Position numbers and translations under genes: made by a program
Notes under the pieces: model-generated
Databases searched by the model: none
What the model was told of the DNA's origin: nothing
Seen by the model: only the letters and a program-made list of their open reading frames with translations
Part shown: piece after piece, positions 7,584-14,890 of the stretch
Position numbering within the stretch: the stretch's first letter is position 1
Layout: each line of letters begins with the position of its first letter
Assembly: GCA_036676175.1 (NCBI GenBank)
Contig: JAKFDL010000040.1
Span: 1 to 39,927, forward strand
DNA: 39,927 bases
Origin: Methylotenera_A sp036676175
GTDB taxonomy: Bacteria > Pseudomonadota > Gammaproteobacteria > Burkholderiales > Methylophilaceae
Reading direction: 5' to 3'

Positions 7584-8000
7584 ATGAACTATCAAGAGCG
7601 AGATAATTATGGCATGTACAAAGGTGACAATGATGGGCCTGGGCCAAGGCTTATGGGGGCTGACACGTTAATTGGCAACGATGTTTATAGTCAGGATGAT
7701 GAGAATGTAGGCGATATTAAAGAAATAATGCTGAATACACAGACAGGAGAAGTTTGTTATGCAGTTCTGTCTTACGGTGGATTTTTAGGGGTGGGCTCCA
7801 AACTGTTTGCCGTGCCTTGGGAAGCACTTACATTAGATACTGTAAATAAAAGGTTTGTTTTAAATGTGGATAGCAGCACACTAGAAGCTGCGCCTGGATT
7901 TGATAAAGACGATTGGCCAGATATGGCAGATGAAATTTGGGCTGAAAAAATTCATAATTTTTATAGTACCAGCAATCAACATAGGCCATCTCAGCATTAG
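7584..8000 (+). CDS. PRC-barrel domain protein, copy 2
   Basis: 138 residues from ATG 7584; a GTG three bases earlier is an alternative, but ATG matches copy 1 and has the better distance (7 bases) from GGAG. The sequence aligns with copy 1 over its whole length: G-A-D-T-L-I-G-N-D-V-Y-S, D-D-E-N-V-G-D-I-K-E-I-M-L, G-S-K-L-F-A-V-P-W-E-A-L, and the F-D-K-D-D-W-P-D-M-A-D-E-I-W end. A one-residue insertion and a longer polar tail (ending H-R-P-S-Q-H) distinguish it. Retention of both copies suggests a dosage benefit or differing conditions. The terminator at 8047 is shared with the convergent mscS-type gene. Confidence 0.88.
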   Translation: MNYQERDNYGMYKGDNDGPGPRLMGADTLIGNDVYSQDDENVGDIKEIMLNTQTGEVCYAVLSYGGFLGVGSKLFAVPWEALTLDTVNKRFVLNVDSSTLEAAPGFDKDDWPDMADEIWAEKIHNFYSTSNQHRPSQH

Positions 8001-8046
8001 GCCAACGTTTATACCAATGTAATCAAAGTTTTATAATTTTAAAACG

Positions 8047-8077
8047 AAAAAGGCTCTCGGATTTGAGAGCCTTTTTT
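8047..8077. terminator. Bidirectional terminator between PRC-barrel gene 2 and MscS-type gene
   Basis: GGCTCTC (8052-8058) pairs with GAGAGCC (8065-8071) around a six-base loop. A run of A precedes and a run of T follows, so the hairpin works in both directions, as expected between two convergent genes. Confidence 0.92.
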
Positions 8078-8083
8078 ATAGAA

Positions 8084-9148
8084 TTAATTTACCCTGAGGT
8101 CATTATTTAAGCTAATAAAATTCATGTTTGGCATGAAGTCTACTTTTAGCTTTTTAAGTTCTCGCATGATGAACAGATTTAATGACTGCTGAATGTCCAT
8201 GTAAGCATTAAAATTATCTGTATCCAACATGTATACCACTTCAAACTCAAGATTTTGAGCGCCTAATGTTTTGAAGTGCGCACGTTCGAAATTAGCTTTG
8301 TCTATTTCCTCAATAAAAGACTTAATCATGTCAGGAATCTGCTCCAAATAGTCTGGATCAGTGTCATAGCTCACACCAAAGGTAAATGAAACCCGTCTTT
8401 TCGACATGCGTTTATAGTTGTGAATTGTGCTTTTAAGCAATTCAGTATTGCTGCAAACAATCTGCTCACCGTTTTGGCTGCGAATATGTGTGGTTTTTAA
8501 ACCAATGCGCTCTACAGTCCCCGCCACATTTCCAAACACTATAAAGTCACCTATCACGAAAGGCTTGTCTAAACCAATCGACAACGAGGCAAACAGGTCA
8601 CTTAAAATGCTTTGCACCGCTAATGCAACTGCAACACCACCTATCCCCAAACTTGCTACAAAGGCAGTGATGTTTACACCTACATTGGCCAGTAAAGTTA
8701 AGACTAACACTGACCATACAGCCGCCCTAAATATCCAGGAAAGCATGCCGATGATGACAGGGTTCGGCACGTCTCCATCGCGGTTGGTTAGCTTTCCGCT
8801 CCCCCATAAGCCAATACCCTTTGTCAGCCAAATTGTCACCTGAACGCCGATGACGATAAAAGTGACATGGTCGAGCCGAGCGAGCCACTTTTCCGACAGG
8901 TCAAAAAAACGCATTCCCAGTAATAGCGCGAGAAAAACAAAAGTCGCCTTGTGCGTTTCTCGCAAAACTTCAATTAACAAATCATCAAATTTGCTGAGCG
9001 TTTTCAAGGATAAATTGCTTAACCTAGAAATCAGGTAATTCCATGATCCGAGTATCAGGACAAAATAAAGCAGGCTGAGTACTGCAACAGCCACCCACTG
9101 ATAAATTGGTAATGTTAGAAATGTGTGGCTCATCAGCCATTCGTTCAT
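8084..9148 (-). CDS. Mechanosensitive ion channel, MscS family
   Basis: A 354-residue inner-membrane channel that should open on membrane tension and release solutes during osmotic downshock. Four to five hydrophobic segments fill the first 185 residues. The last is the Gly/Ala-rich pore helix (S-L-G-I-G-G-V-A-V-A-L-A-V-Q), followed by the cytoplasmic beta domain (K-P-F-V-I-G-D-F-I-V-F, then G-T-V-E-R-I-G-L-K-T-T-H-I-R). The C-terminal alpha/beta part runs to the end. Compared with E. coli MscS (about 286 residues) it has extra N-terminal helices, as in YbdG/YnaI-type members. It is transcribed alone. Confidence 0.92.
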   Translation of the reverse strand: MNEWLMSHTFLTLPIYQWVAVAVLSLLYFVLILGSWNYLISRLSNLSLKTLSKFDDLLIEVLRETHKATFVFLALLLGMRFFDLSEKWLARLDHVTFIVIGVQVTIWLTKGIGLWGSGKLTNRDGDVPNPVIIGMLSWIFRAAVWSVLVLTLLANVGVNITAFVASLGIGGVAVALAVQSILSDLFASLSIGLDKPFVIGDFIVFGNVAGTVERIGLKTTHIRSQNGEQIVCSNTELLKSTIHNYKRMSKRRVSFTFGVSYDTDPDYLEQIPDMIKSFIEEIDKANFERAHFKTLGAQNLEFEVVYMLDTDNFNAYMDIQQSLNLFIMRELKKLKVDFMPNMNFISLNNDLRVN

Positions 9149-9450
9149 GATGTTTGTTTCCCGTGCTTAAGTTATTAGGCGCTTAGTTATTAAGTATGTT
9201 TAATGAGTGGCAAACCCAGACTTGCTCTAAGCTATGCCAAAGTGTGATTTGCTTTGAACAATTTATTGAACTTAAGATTCTATTAAATACGAGAATAATT
9301 GAGATAAGACAATCCCTTAATTTTTAGTAAGAATACGCTTACTTTCGTCAGTCAATTCTTACTAAAAATTCAGCGATATATGCCTACTTAGTATCGTCAT
9401 TAAAAACTATTATTTTCTATTCAAATTTACACTTACTGAAGGGAAATAAA
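9149..9450. other. Divergent intergenic region, 302 bp
   Basis: This lies between the start of the MscS-type gene and the start of the alpha/beta hydrolase and should hold both promoters. Next to the MscS start there is an imperfect direct repeat of CTTA-GTTATTA around 9163-9191. The main feature is the 16-bp perfect inverted repeat at 9319-9370. No small gene is visible. Confidence 0.5.
9319..9370. repeat. 16-bp perfect inverted repeat
   Basis: AATTTTTAGTAAGAAT (9319-9334) is exactly complementary to ATTCTTACTAAAAATT (9355-9370) with 20 bases between. It lies 80-130 bp before the alpha/beta hydrolase. There is no T-run after it beyond the arm itself, so it is not a normal terminator; an operator pair, a leader hairpin or a mobile-element remnant are possible. 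Confidence 0.7.
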
Positions 9451-10521
9451 ATGCGAATGAATAGAATCGGATATTCAGTGACAGCCCTTGCAGTGACTGG
9501 CTTCATATGGGCAATGGTTAATAAAAAGATGACCAAACCAATTGAAGCTAAACCGCCTCAAGCAGATGCAGATATGCAATTAGTTTTAGATGCAATGAAA
9601 GCGCTTGGTGGAAAGCCGATCCCGGAAATCAGTCCAGATGAAGCCCGCACACAACCGACTCCAACAGATGCAGTAATGAAGGTATTAAAGGAAAAAGGTG
9701 AGTCTGTATATCCAGCGGCGGTTGCGGATGTCCAGACCTTTAAAATCACAGTGCCAAATGGCGAAATCCCGTTACATGTGTATACGCCTTTAGGGGTAGG
9801 TCCATTCCCGATTGTGGTTTATTTTCATGGGGGTGGATTCGTGCTCGCAGATACCAAAGTTTACGATGCTTCAATCCGAGGTATCGCTAACGGGGCTCAG
9901 GCGATTGTGGTATCGGTGGATTATCATCGTGCCCCGGAATTCAAATTCCCAAATCAACCTAATGAAGCCTATGCGGCTTACTCATGGGTGCTAAATAATG
10001 CTGCAAAAATAAATGGGGATCCTACACGCGTTGCGGTAGCAGGTGAAAGTGCAGGTGGCAACCTGGCAACTGTAGTTTCATTGATGGCTAAAGATAAGAA
10101 TGAAACGATGCCTGTACACCAGTTATTAATCTACCCACTCGTAGATAACGACATGAGTAATGAATCTTATGCGCGCAATGCTTCCGCAAAGCCGTTAGAT
10201 GCAAATATGATGAAATGGTTTTTTAGACATTACTTAAATAATCAACTCGATGCGAGTAGTGCTTATGCGTTTCCAAATAAAGCTAAAACGCTTAAAGGAT
10301 TGCCTCCAACCACATTGATTACTGCTGAAATCGACCCGTTACTTACAGAAGGTAAAAACTTTGCAGAGCGCCTGAAAAAAGACGGCGTTCTTACTAAATA
10401 TCAACACTATGCGGGCGTTACACATGAGTTCTTTGGCATGGCAGCTGTGTTAAATAAAGCGAAAGATGCACAAGCTTTTGCAGTCTCAGAACTTAAGAAA
10501 GCGTTCACAGAACCTCTATAA
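9451..10521 (+). CDS. Membrane-anchored alpha/beta hydrolase (HSL-type esterase)
   Basis: 356 residues. An N-terminal anchor or uncleaved signal (about residues 8-24, Y-S-V-T-A-L-A-V-T-G-F-I-W-A) precedes a hormone-sensitive-lipase-type esterase domain. Oxyanion motif H-G-G-G-F is at 126-130, the nucleophile elbow G-E-S-A-G-G has Ser200, and Asp295 (A-E-I-D-P-L) and His325 (V-T-H-E-F-F) complete the triad. Such enzymes cleave short-chain carboxylic esters; the natural substrate is not readable. The start ATG at 9451 follows GAAGGGAAATAAA; another ATG two codons later is possible. The PNPOx-like gene starts 47 bp downstream on the same strand and may be cotranscribed. Confidence 0.9.
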   Translation: MRMNRIGYSVTALAVTGFIWAMVNKKMTKPIEAKPPQADADMQLVLDAMKALGGKPIPEISPDEARTQPTPTDAVMKVLKEKGESVYPAAVADVQTFKITVPNGEIPLHVYTPLGVGPFPIVVYFHGGGFVLADTKVYDASIRGIANGAQAIVVSVDYHRAPEFKFPNQPNEAYAAYSWVLNNAAKINGDPTRVAVAGESAGGNLATVVSLMAKDKNETMPVHQLLIYPLVDNDMSNESYARNASAKPLDANMMKWFFRHYLNNQLDASSAYAFPNKAKTLKGLPPTTLITAEIDPLLTEGKNFAERLKKDGVLTKYQHYAGVTHEFFGMAAVLNKAKDAQAFAVSELKKAFTEPL

Positions 10522-10568
10522 ATTAGTTATTCACTACTTTATTAGTTTTTCTAAAAAAGGAGATCGAA

Positions 10569-11099
10569 ATGGACTCAATCAATAAAAATCAAACAGAAGA
10601 TAACTATGAAGACCTTCAATCGGATATGGCCGTAGAAAAAATAAAGGAAATCGTAGCCAAGTCAAAATCTTGTTTCTTTTGTACCTCACCTAATTTTGAA
10701 TCGCATACCAGACCCATGAGCGTGCAACAAGTGGATGATGAAGGTAATCTCTGGTTCTTAAGTGCTGAGGATAGCCATAAAAATCATGAGCTTGCAGTTT
10801 ACCCGTTTGTTAAATTATATTTTCAAGGCTCTCAGCATTCAGATTTTATGTGTCTAGATGGTATTGCGACAATATCACACGACAAGGAGAAAATTAAAGA
10901 GTTATGGGAGTTTGTGATTGGAACCTGGTTTACTGAGGGCATTGATGATCCCCGCATCACTGTTATAAAGGTGACACCCATTGATGGCTATTATTGGGAC
11001 ACTAAACATGGCAATGCGATTGCGGGCATAAAAATGCTCTTTGGGGCAATGTTACATAGGACCATGGATGATTCTGTTGAAGGAAAATTAAGGATGTAA
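10569..11099 (+). CDS. General stress protein 26-like, PNPOx-fold flavin/F420-type protein
   Basis: 176 residues of the pyridoxamine 5'-phosphate oxidase-like split-barrel family (COG3871, general stress protein 26). Recognisable parts: S-C-F-F-C-T-S near residue 37, R-P-M-S-V-Q-Q-V-D-D-E-G-N-L-W-F-L (about 50-66), S-H-K-N-H-E-L and the G-I-A-T-I-S-H-D-K-E-K-I-K-E-L-W segment, ending with the region that carries T-P-I-D-G-Y-Y-W-D. Family members bind FMN or FAD; the reaction is mostly unknown and expression is often stress-linked. AAAAAAGGAGATCGAAATG gives a strong ribosome site. It probably forms a unit with the esterase upstream. Confidence 0.88.
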   Translation: MDSINKNQTEDNYEDLQSDMAVEKIKEIVAKSKSCFFCTSPNFESHTRPMSVQQVDDEGNLWFLSAEDSHKNHELAVYPFVKLYFQGSQHSDFMCLDGIATISHDKEKIKELWEFVIGTWFTEGIDDPRITVIKVTPIDGYYWDTKHGNAIAGIKMLFGAMLHRTMDDSVEGKLRM

Positions 11100-11160
11100 T
11101 AAATTTGCATTGAACTCTTATTCATCCAATATAACTTCCCAACTCTTGGGCTATGGAAAA

Positions 11161-11436
11161 ATGTTAGAAAATATAACGCTAAGTTCAATATTTGCTTTGC
11201 AAAATTACACTTTAGATTTTATGCAGTGGCCCGCCATGGTGGCTACTTTAGCCTCAGCTTGGCTGGTGGCTGCACAATCGAAGGGTAGGAGGCGAGTAGG
11301 ATTTTGGGTGTTTATTTTAAGTAATATCTTATGGGCTATATGGGGTATATATGCCAAAGCCTACGCATTAGTCTTGCTGCAGGTAGGACTTTTGCTGCTA
11401 AATATTAGAGGTGCTTATAAAAATAAAACCGAATAG
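11161..11436 (+). CDS. Small hypothetical membrane protein (PnuC-like topology)
   Basis: 91 residues from ATG 11161; an in-frame TTG at 11110 would add 17 polar residues and ATG 11221 would shorten it to 71. Start choice is uncertain because no site has a strong ribosome sequence. Three hydrophobic segments are visible, with G-R-R-R-V-G-F-W-V-F-I-L-S-N-I-L-W-A-I-W-G in the middle and a positively charged end (R-G-A-Y-K-N-K). The pattern resembles small YgjV/PnuC-like membrane proteins, but no catalytic or binding residue can be pointed out. It ends 38 bp from the convergent GAF gene. Confidence 0.6.
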   Translation: MLENITLSSIFALQNYTLDFMQWPAMVATLASAWLVAAQSKGRRRVGFWVFILSNILWAIWGIYAKAYALVLLQVGLLLLNIRGAYKNKTE

Positions 11437-11474
11437 ATTATTTAGCTTTAAGTCGGTATTTATTTAGTTTTGTA

Positions 11475-12002
11475 TTAATTTACCACTCGGCTCAAAAAGT
11501 GTTTAGTCACCAACGCTTTAGTCAAAATGTCTGCGAGCCCCAATAAAACTTCGCGTTGTTGTGAGGTTAAAGTTTTCGGTTTGGTATCAAATACACCTAT
11601 CACCCCAATAACCTCTCCTAAAGGTAATTTAACAGGTGCGCCCGCATAAAACCTAAACTTTTTGCCATCTAGGTCAAAGTCATGATCTTTATGCAACTCG
11701 TCTTGATCAATGTCATGAATTTCCAGATATTCATTTTTTTTTGAGACCAAACCGCAAAATAAGTCACTTTTAGGAATGTCAGTCACATATGAATAACCAG
11801 CTTCTGATTTGTACCATATACGGTGGTCATCGACTAATGTGATGATTGCAACAGGAACTTTGCAGATTTTTGCTGCTAGGTTGTTAATTGAATCAAAGAG
11901 TATCTCGAATTGAGAGTCTAAAATTAGAAACCTATTTAAATCAGAAACATCTGTATCTACAAGCACACTTTTGATGGGCTTGACGTTGATTTTAGTATTC
12001 AT
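11475..12002 (-). CDS. GAF-domain protein
   Basis: 175 residues that are almost entirely one GAF domain (about residues 25-165), a small-molecule or redox sensor fold. Typical parts: A-A-K-I-C-K-V-P-V-A-I-I-T-L-V-D, R-I-W-Y-K-S-E-A-G-Y, F-C-G-L-V, F-Y-A-G-A-P-V-K and G-V-I-G-V-F-D-T-K-P. There is no output domain, so it would act through a partner or as an enzyme such as fRMsr. The cysteines do not match the fRMsr pattern closely, so I leave it as a sensor-type protein. No histidine kinase or cyclase is adjacent, although several cyclases lie 14-20 kb downstream. Confidence 0.85.
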   Translation of the reverse strand: MNTKINVKPIKSVLVDTDVSDLNRFLILDSQFEILFDSINNLAAKICKVPVAIITLVDDHRIWYKSEAGYSYVTDIPKSDLFCGLVSKKNEYLEIHDIDQDELHKDHDFDLDGKKFRFYAGAPVKLPLGEVIGVIGVFDTKPKTLTSQQREVLLGLADILTKALVTKHFLSRVVN

Positions 12003-12202
12003 GATATCTCACTAAGACACTAATCTAAACATCTCAATTGGCAGCTTGTGGTTACCAAACTAGTGTTGGATTATCAGTCTACCCTCAATTTTATGGGGTT
12101 ACAATAAAATTTTTCTGTTGATTCTAATGATGATTCAGTAACAAAAAAGTTCATTTTTATCGCAATTGTGTTTGCTAAAGTCTTCATGTTAGAGTCTTAA
12201 AA

Positions 12203-12727
12203 ATGAGTGTTGTAACCAGTTTTCAGCCAATCGCAGATAAATCGGCTCAGATGCTTATTTTGGGTAGTATGCCGGGGGTGCTGTCTCTTAAAGCCGGTCA
12301 ATATTATGCACATCCACGTAATGCATTTTGGCCCATTATGGCCAGCTTGTACAATTTTAGTCTTCATTCTACTTACGATAGCCGTGTGCAAAGCCTGAAA
12401 GCGTCTCGCATTGCAGTTTGGGATGTTTTGCATTCTTGTGTACGCACGGGGAGTCTTGATAGTGCCATTGTGAATGGGTCACGTATTGCGAACGATTTCA
12501 GGTCATTTTTCAAACATCACCCAAACATCAAAATCGTCGCTTTTAACGGAACAGAAGCTGAGAAGAGTTTTAAAACCTATGTTTTGCGTGAACTAGATAT
12601 GCGTGAACTGGATTTAGGTGATGTGACTTTTGTACGGCTGCCTTCTTCTAGTCCTTCTCACACCAAGCCATTGGCACAAAAGATTGAGGCTTGGAGAAAA
12701 GCGCTTATAAATCCCCGTCCGGTTTGA
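12203..12727 (+). CDS. Hypoxanthine/uracil DNA glycosylase, UDG family 6-like
   Basis: 174 residues that should excise deaminated bases (hypoxanthine, possibly uracil) from DNA. The signature of the DNA-deoxyinosine glycosylase branch is visible: L-I-L-G-S-M-P-G (18-25), Y-Y-A-H-P-R-N-A-F-W (34-43) and, near the C-terminus, R-L-P-S-S-S-P-S-H-T. Asn40 sits where the family has its functional asparagine, as far as I recall. Length is normal. The last 23 bp overlap the end of the convergent Ala-rich gene, so the two 3' ends share sequence. The ribosome site is weak. Confidence 0.88.
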   Translation: MSVVTSFQPIADKSAQMLILGSMPGVLSLKAGQYYAHPRNAFWPIMASLYNFSLHSTYDSRVQSLKASRIAVWDVLHSCVRTGSLDSAIVNGSRIANDFRSFFKHHPNIKIVAFNGTEAEKSFKTYVLRELDMRELDLGDVTFVRLPSSSPSHTKPLAQKIEAWRKALINPRPV

Positions 12728-13229
12728 TATTACCTTTATCTTTATTTCTTGCCTGCTTAGCGTAATTCGCAGCTTCGTTAGAGAGTCTAAGCGCTATTGC
12801 AGCAGATTCAGTGGCTAACCTGGTTGCTTCAGCTGATTCTGCTGAAGCTTTTAATGAAGTCTCTTCGGCGTGATGTGCGGCAGCCAGCGCAGTAGCCGCC
12901 GCCGCGGCTGAAGCAGATGCCGCAGCTTCAATAGCCGCTTCTGCTGCCACGGCTGCTGCTTCCGCTGCCTCTTCAGCAGCCTGGACAATTGCTTCGTTGG
13001 CAGCTATTTTTGCGGTTTGCGCTGCTTTCGAGGCAGCTATAGAAGCCTTACTTGCAGCGGCAGCAGATCTTTGCGCTGCTTCTAAAGACAATTCTGTTAA
13101 AGACTTTAACGAAGACAGCACTTCGTTATACCTTTTGTTTACATAATTGAAGCCATAGCGTAAGTTAACTACTTCTTCTTCAAGCGTTTTTAATTTTGCA
13201 AAGATAATTTTTTCTGAATCAGAATCCAC
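12705..13229 (-). CDS. Alanine-rich coiled-coil protein
   Basis: 174 residues starting from GTG 13229 (preceded by AAGGG). Residues 1-45 form a polar helix with heptad-like spacing (K-L-K-T-L-E-E-E-V-V-N-L). Residues 50-150 are dominated by Ala with regularly placed Glu, Ser and Lys (for example A-A-E-E-A-A-E-A-A-A-V-A-A-E-A-A), consistent with one long amphipathic helix or coiled coil. There is no signal or membrane segment. No function can be assigned; such low-complexity helical proteins can be structural, LEA-like stress proteins or nucleoid-associated. It overlaps the glycosylase gene by 23 bp at the 3' end. Confidence 0.72.
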   Translation of the reverse strand: MDSDSEKIIFAKLKTLEEEVVNLRYGFNYVNKRYNEVLSSLKSLTELSLEAAQRSAAAASKASIAASKAAQTAKIAANEAIVQAAEEAAEAAAVAAEAAIEAAASASAAAAATALAAAHHAEETSLKASAESAEATRLATESAAIALRLSNEAANYAKQARNKDKGNIKPDGDL

Positions 13230-13524
13230 TTAAAGCCCTTAATTGATTCTGTAATTTAAGAATCTATTGATTGCATCCATTATGGGTTATTTTATTAAAT
13301 TATATTATGCCTATCGTAATCAGAATGCAAAATTAAATATTAAATTAATTACTTAATTTCACCTTTCCTCTAACCTTTGGCTAAGCTTATTCAGCGGGAT
13401 TGCTGGAAAGAAAATTCCTACATAAAAATAGGACAAAACCCTATAAATTGGATATTCGTAAAAGCGTAATCTGCAGGTGTCGCGTTTGAATTGAATTTCA
13501 AATTTAATTTCGGACAAGACAAAG
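13230..13524. other. Intergenic stretch with possible small RNA
   Basis: About 300 bp without a gene. It begins with very AT-rich sequence upstream of the Ala-rich gene, then carries the second copy of the 24-bp element (13414-13437). The plus strand from there runs through a TTTGAA/TTCAAA hairpin near 13487-13503 into a strong plus-strand terminator at 13525. No plus-strand gene ends here, so a terminated small RNA is conceivable. Confidence 0.4.
13414..13437. repeat. 24-bp intergenic element, copy 2
   Basis: ATTCCTACA-N6-TAGGACAAA, 20 of 24 positions as at 4460-4483. In the plus direction it lies about 90 bp before the terminator at 13525; in the minus direction it lies 185-208 bp before the start of the Ala-rich gene. 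Confidence 0.45.
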
Positions 13525-13555
13525 CGGCAGCCCTCACGGCTGCCGTTTATTTTTT
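13525..13555 (+). terminator. Strong hairpin with T-tract on the plus strand
   Basis: CGGCAGCC (13525-13532) pairs with GGCTGCCG (13538-13545) around a 5-base loop, followed by TTTATTTTTT. On the minus strand the same stem directly follows the stop of the small gene at 13547, with only a weak CTTTGTCTT tail. No annotated plus-strand gene precedes it for 800 bp. Confidence 0.75.
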
Positions 13556-13756
13556 GGAAACCTTGTTTCGTACGTTTTTCTTTCTGTTTGGGTAAATTTT
13601 CAATAATGCGGGAACATCCCGATTAGCTTCAGCGCCCGCTTCATCAACGCTTTTTGGATTTTCCAGTTCTATCCCTTGATTATCAGGCGAGGGCTGGGTT
13701 AATAAAGGCTGAGTTAACTCTTCTTCAACCTCTTTTTTTTGACCATTATTTGTCAT
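13547..13756 (-). CDS. Small hypothetical hydrophilic protein
   Basis: 69 residues from ATG 13756, preferred because AAGAGGCTCATT lies just upstream; an earlier in-frame ATG at 13792 would add 12 residues and lacks such a site. The protein is polar, with an acidic first half (K-K-E-V-E-E-E-L-T-Q-P) and a very basic end (Y-P-N-R-K-K-N-V-R-N-K-V-S-K-K), and no signal or membrane segment. It is 42 bp downstream of the SDR gene start-to-stop direction on the same strand, so it is likely cotranscribed after it. Function unknown. Confidence 0.55.
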   Translation of the reverse strand: MTNNGQKKEVEEELTQPLLTQPSPDNQGIELENPKSVDEAGAEANRDVPALLKIYPNRKKNVRNKVSKK

Positions 13757-13798
13757 AATGAGCCTCTTAAAAGTATTTCTAATCAATCGCATTCATTC

Positions 13799-14665
13799 TC
13801 AGCCATTGATGATTTCACCGCCATTCGGGTGTAAGACTTGACCACTCATATAAGAGGTGTCATCAGAAGCCAAGAAAACATAACAAGGCGCAACCTCGCT
13901 CGGTTGTCCAGCACGACCCATTGGGGTATTCGTACCAAACTTCTTGATTTCTTTTGTGGTAAAAGTAGAGACAATCAAAGGCGTCCAAATGGGCCCGGGT
14001 GCCACTGCGTTTACATAAATTCCTTTTTTAAGGAGCTGTTTAGAAAGTGACCTGGTGAAAGTCACGACAGCACCTTTTGTGGCCGAATAATCAATCAAGT
14101 GGTCACTGCCGCGATAAGCGGTTACTGAAGCCGTATTAATAATGCTGCTGCCTTTCTTAAGATATGGCAGTGCAGCTTTAACTACATAGAATAGGGGGAA
14201 CACATTGACGCGAAACGTATCTACTATTTGAGTTTGGTCTAATGTTAAGAAATCGTCTGAGGAATAATGCTCTGCCGCGTTATTGACGACAATATTCAGC
14301 TTTCCAAATCTTTCAATCGTTTTGTCTACGATGGATTTGCAAAAACTGAGTTCCCTCAAGTCCCCAGCAATCAAAATACATTCGCCACCAGCTTGCTCAA
14401 CTAATAGTTTGGTCTTTTTTGCATCCTCATGCTCATTTAAGTACTGGATAGCCAAACTTGCACCTTCCAGCGCATAAGCGATGGCAACAGCGCGTCCAAT
14501 GCCACTATCGCCGCCTGTAATGAGGGCTACTTTGTTTTTAAGCTTGCCACTGGCGCGATAATCCTTACGCACATATTCAGGCTCAGGATGCATTTTGCTT
14601 TCCAGACCCGGTTTACGCGATTGCTTTTGAGCCGGGTTGGGTTTTTTCTGGGTTCCCTGTTTCAT
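13799..14665 (-). CDS. SDR-family oxidoreductase, YghA/YhdG general-stress type
   Basis: 288 residues, an NAD(P)-dependent short-chain dehydrogenase. The basic, Pro-rich N-terminus with M-H-P-E-P-E-Y and Y-R-A-S-G-K-L is typical of the YghA-type (aldehyde or sugar reductase) subgroup. The Rossmann motif T-G-G-D-S-G-I-G is at 50-57, N-N-A-A at 128-131, and the catalytic set is Ser180, Tyr193 and Lys197 (Y-S-A-T-K). V-A-P-G-P-I-W-T-P follows, as in the subgroup. Substrate unknown. In Bacillus and enterobacteria the relatives belong to stress regulons. A small hydrophilic protein gene follows on the same strand. Confidence 0.9.
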   Translation of the reverse strand: MKQGTQKKPNPAQKQSRKPGLESKMHPEPEYVRKDYRASGKLKNKVALITGGDSGIGRAVAIAYALEGASLAIQYLNEHEDAKKTKLLVEQAGGECILIAGDLRELSFCKSIVDKTIERFGKLNIVVNNAAEHYSSDDFLTLDQTQIVDTFRVNVFPLFYVVKAALPYLKKGSSIINTASVTAYRGSDHLIDYSATKGAVVTFTRSLSKQLLKKGIYVNAVAPGPIWTPLIVSTFTTKEIKKFGTNTPMGRAGQPSEVAPCYVFLASDDTSYMSGQVLHPNGGEIING

Positions 14666-14785
14666 ATAATACCGCCTTGATTTGACAGTATTAGGCTAGC
14701 AAAATGCTGAAACGACTTATGTCACTTACCACACCAAAGGCCCTATTTATTATCGAAAATAGCATGATAATTTTAGTGGCAGATT

Positions 14786-14807
14786 ATGTGTTCGATTGCG
14801 TACAGAT
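14786..14807 (+). promoter_or_regulatory. Shared upstream motif, site 3 (before yihY-type gene)
   Basis: ATGTGTT (14786-14792) with GCGTACAGAT at 14798-14807, the same 12-base offset as the two PRC-barrel sites and 93 bp before the start codon. It is independent of their duplication, so it is the best evidence that the motif is functional. Confidence 0.5.
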
Positions 14808-14890
14808 GCGCTTTGGTGCACCGAGTATGCTGTGCTTAACTCATTTCACTTAGTCATATCACTCTAGGCATTTCTATTTGGCCAATTAAT

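Larger units (their letters stand above)
6864..8000 (+). repeat. Tandem duplication, about 600-bp unit (PRC-barrel gene plus promoter region)
   Basis: Two head-to-tail units start with the same TGTGATGTGTTA-N4-GCGTACGGACTCA block at 6866 and 7466, exactly 600 bp apart. Both continue through a matching leader hairpin, an AAAGGAG ribosome site and a PRC-barrel gene. The similarity therefore covers regulatory and coding sequence, showing that a complete transcription unit was copied and both copies kept. Coding identity is high at protein level but clearly diverged, so the event is not recent. Confidence 0.85.

Noticed and set aside
8427..8843. Long plus-strand frame (138 codons) opposite the MscS-type gene
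   Set aside because: It is antisense to a well-supported gene and its translation has no recognisable pattern.
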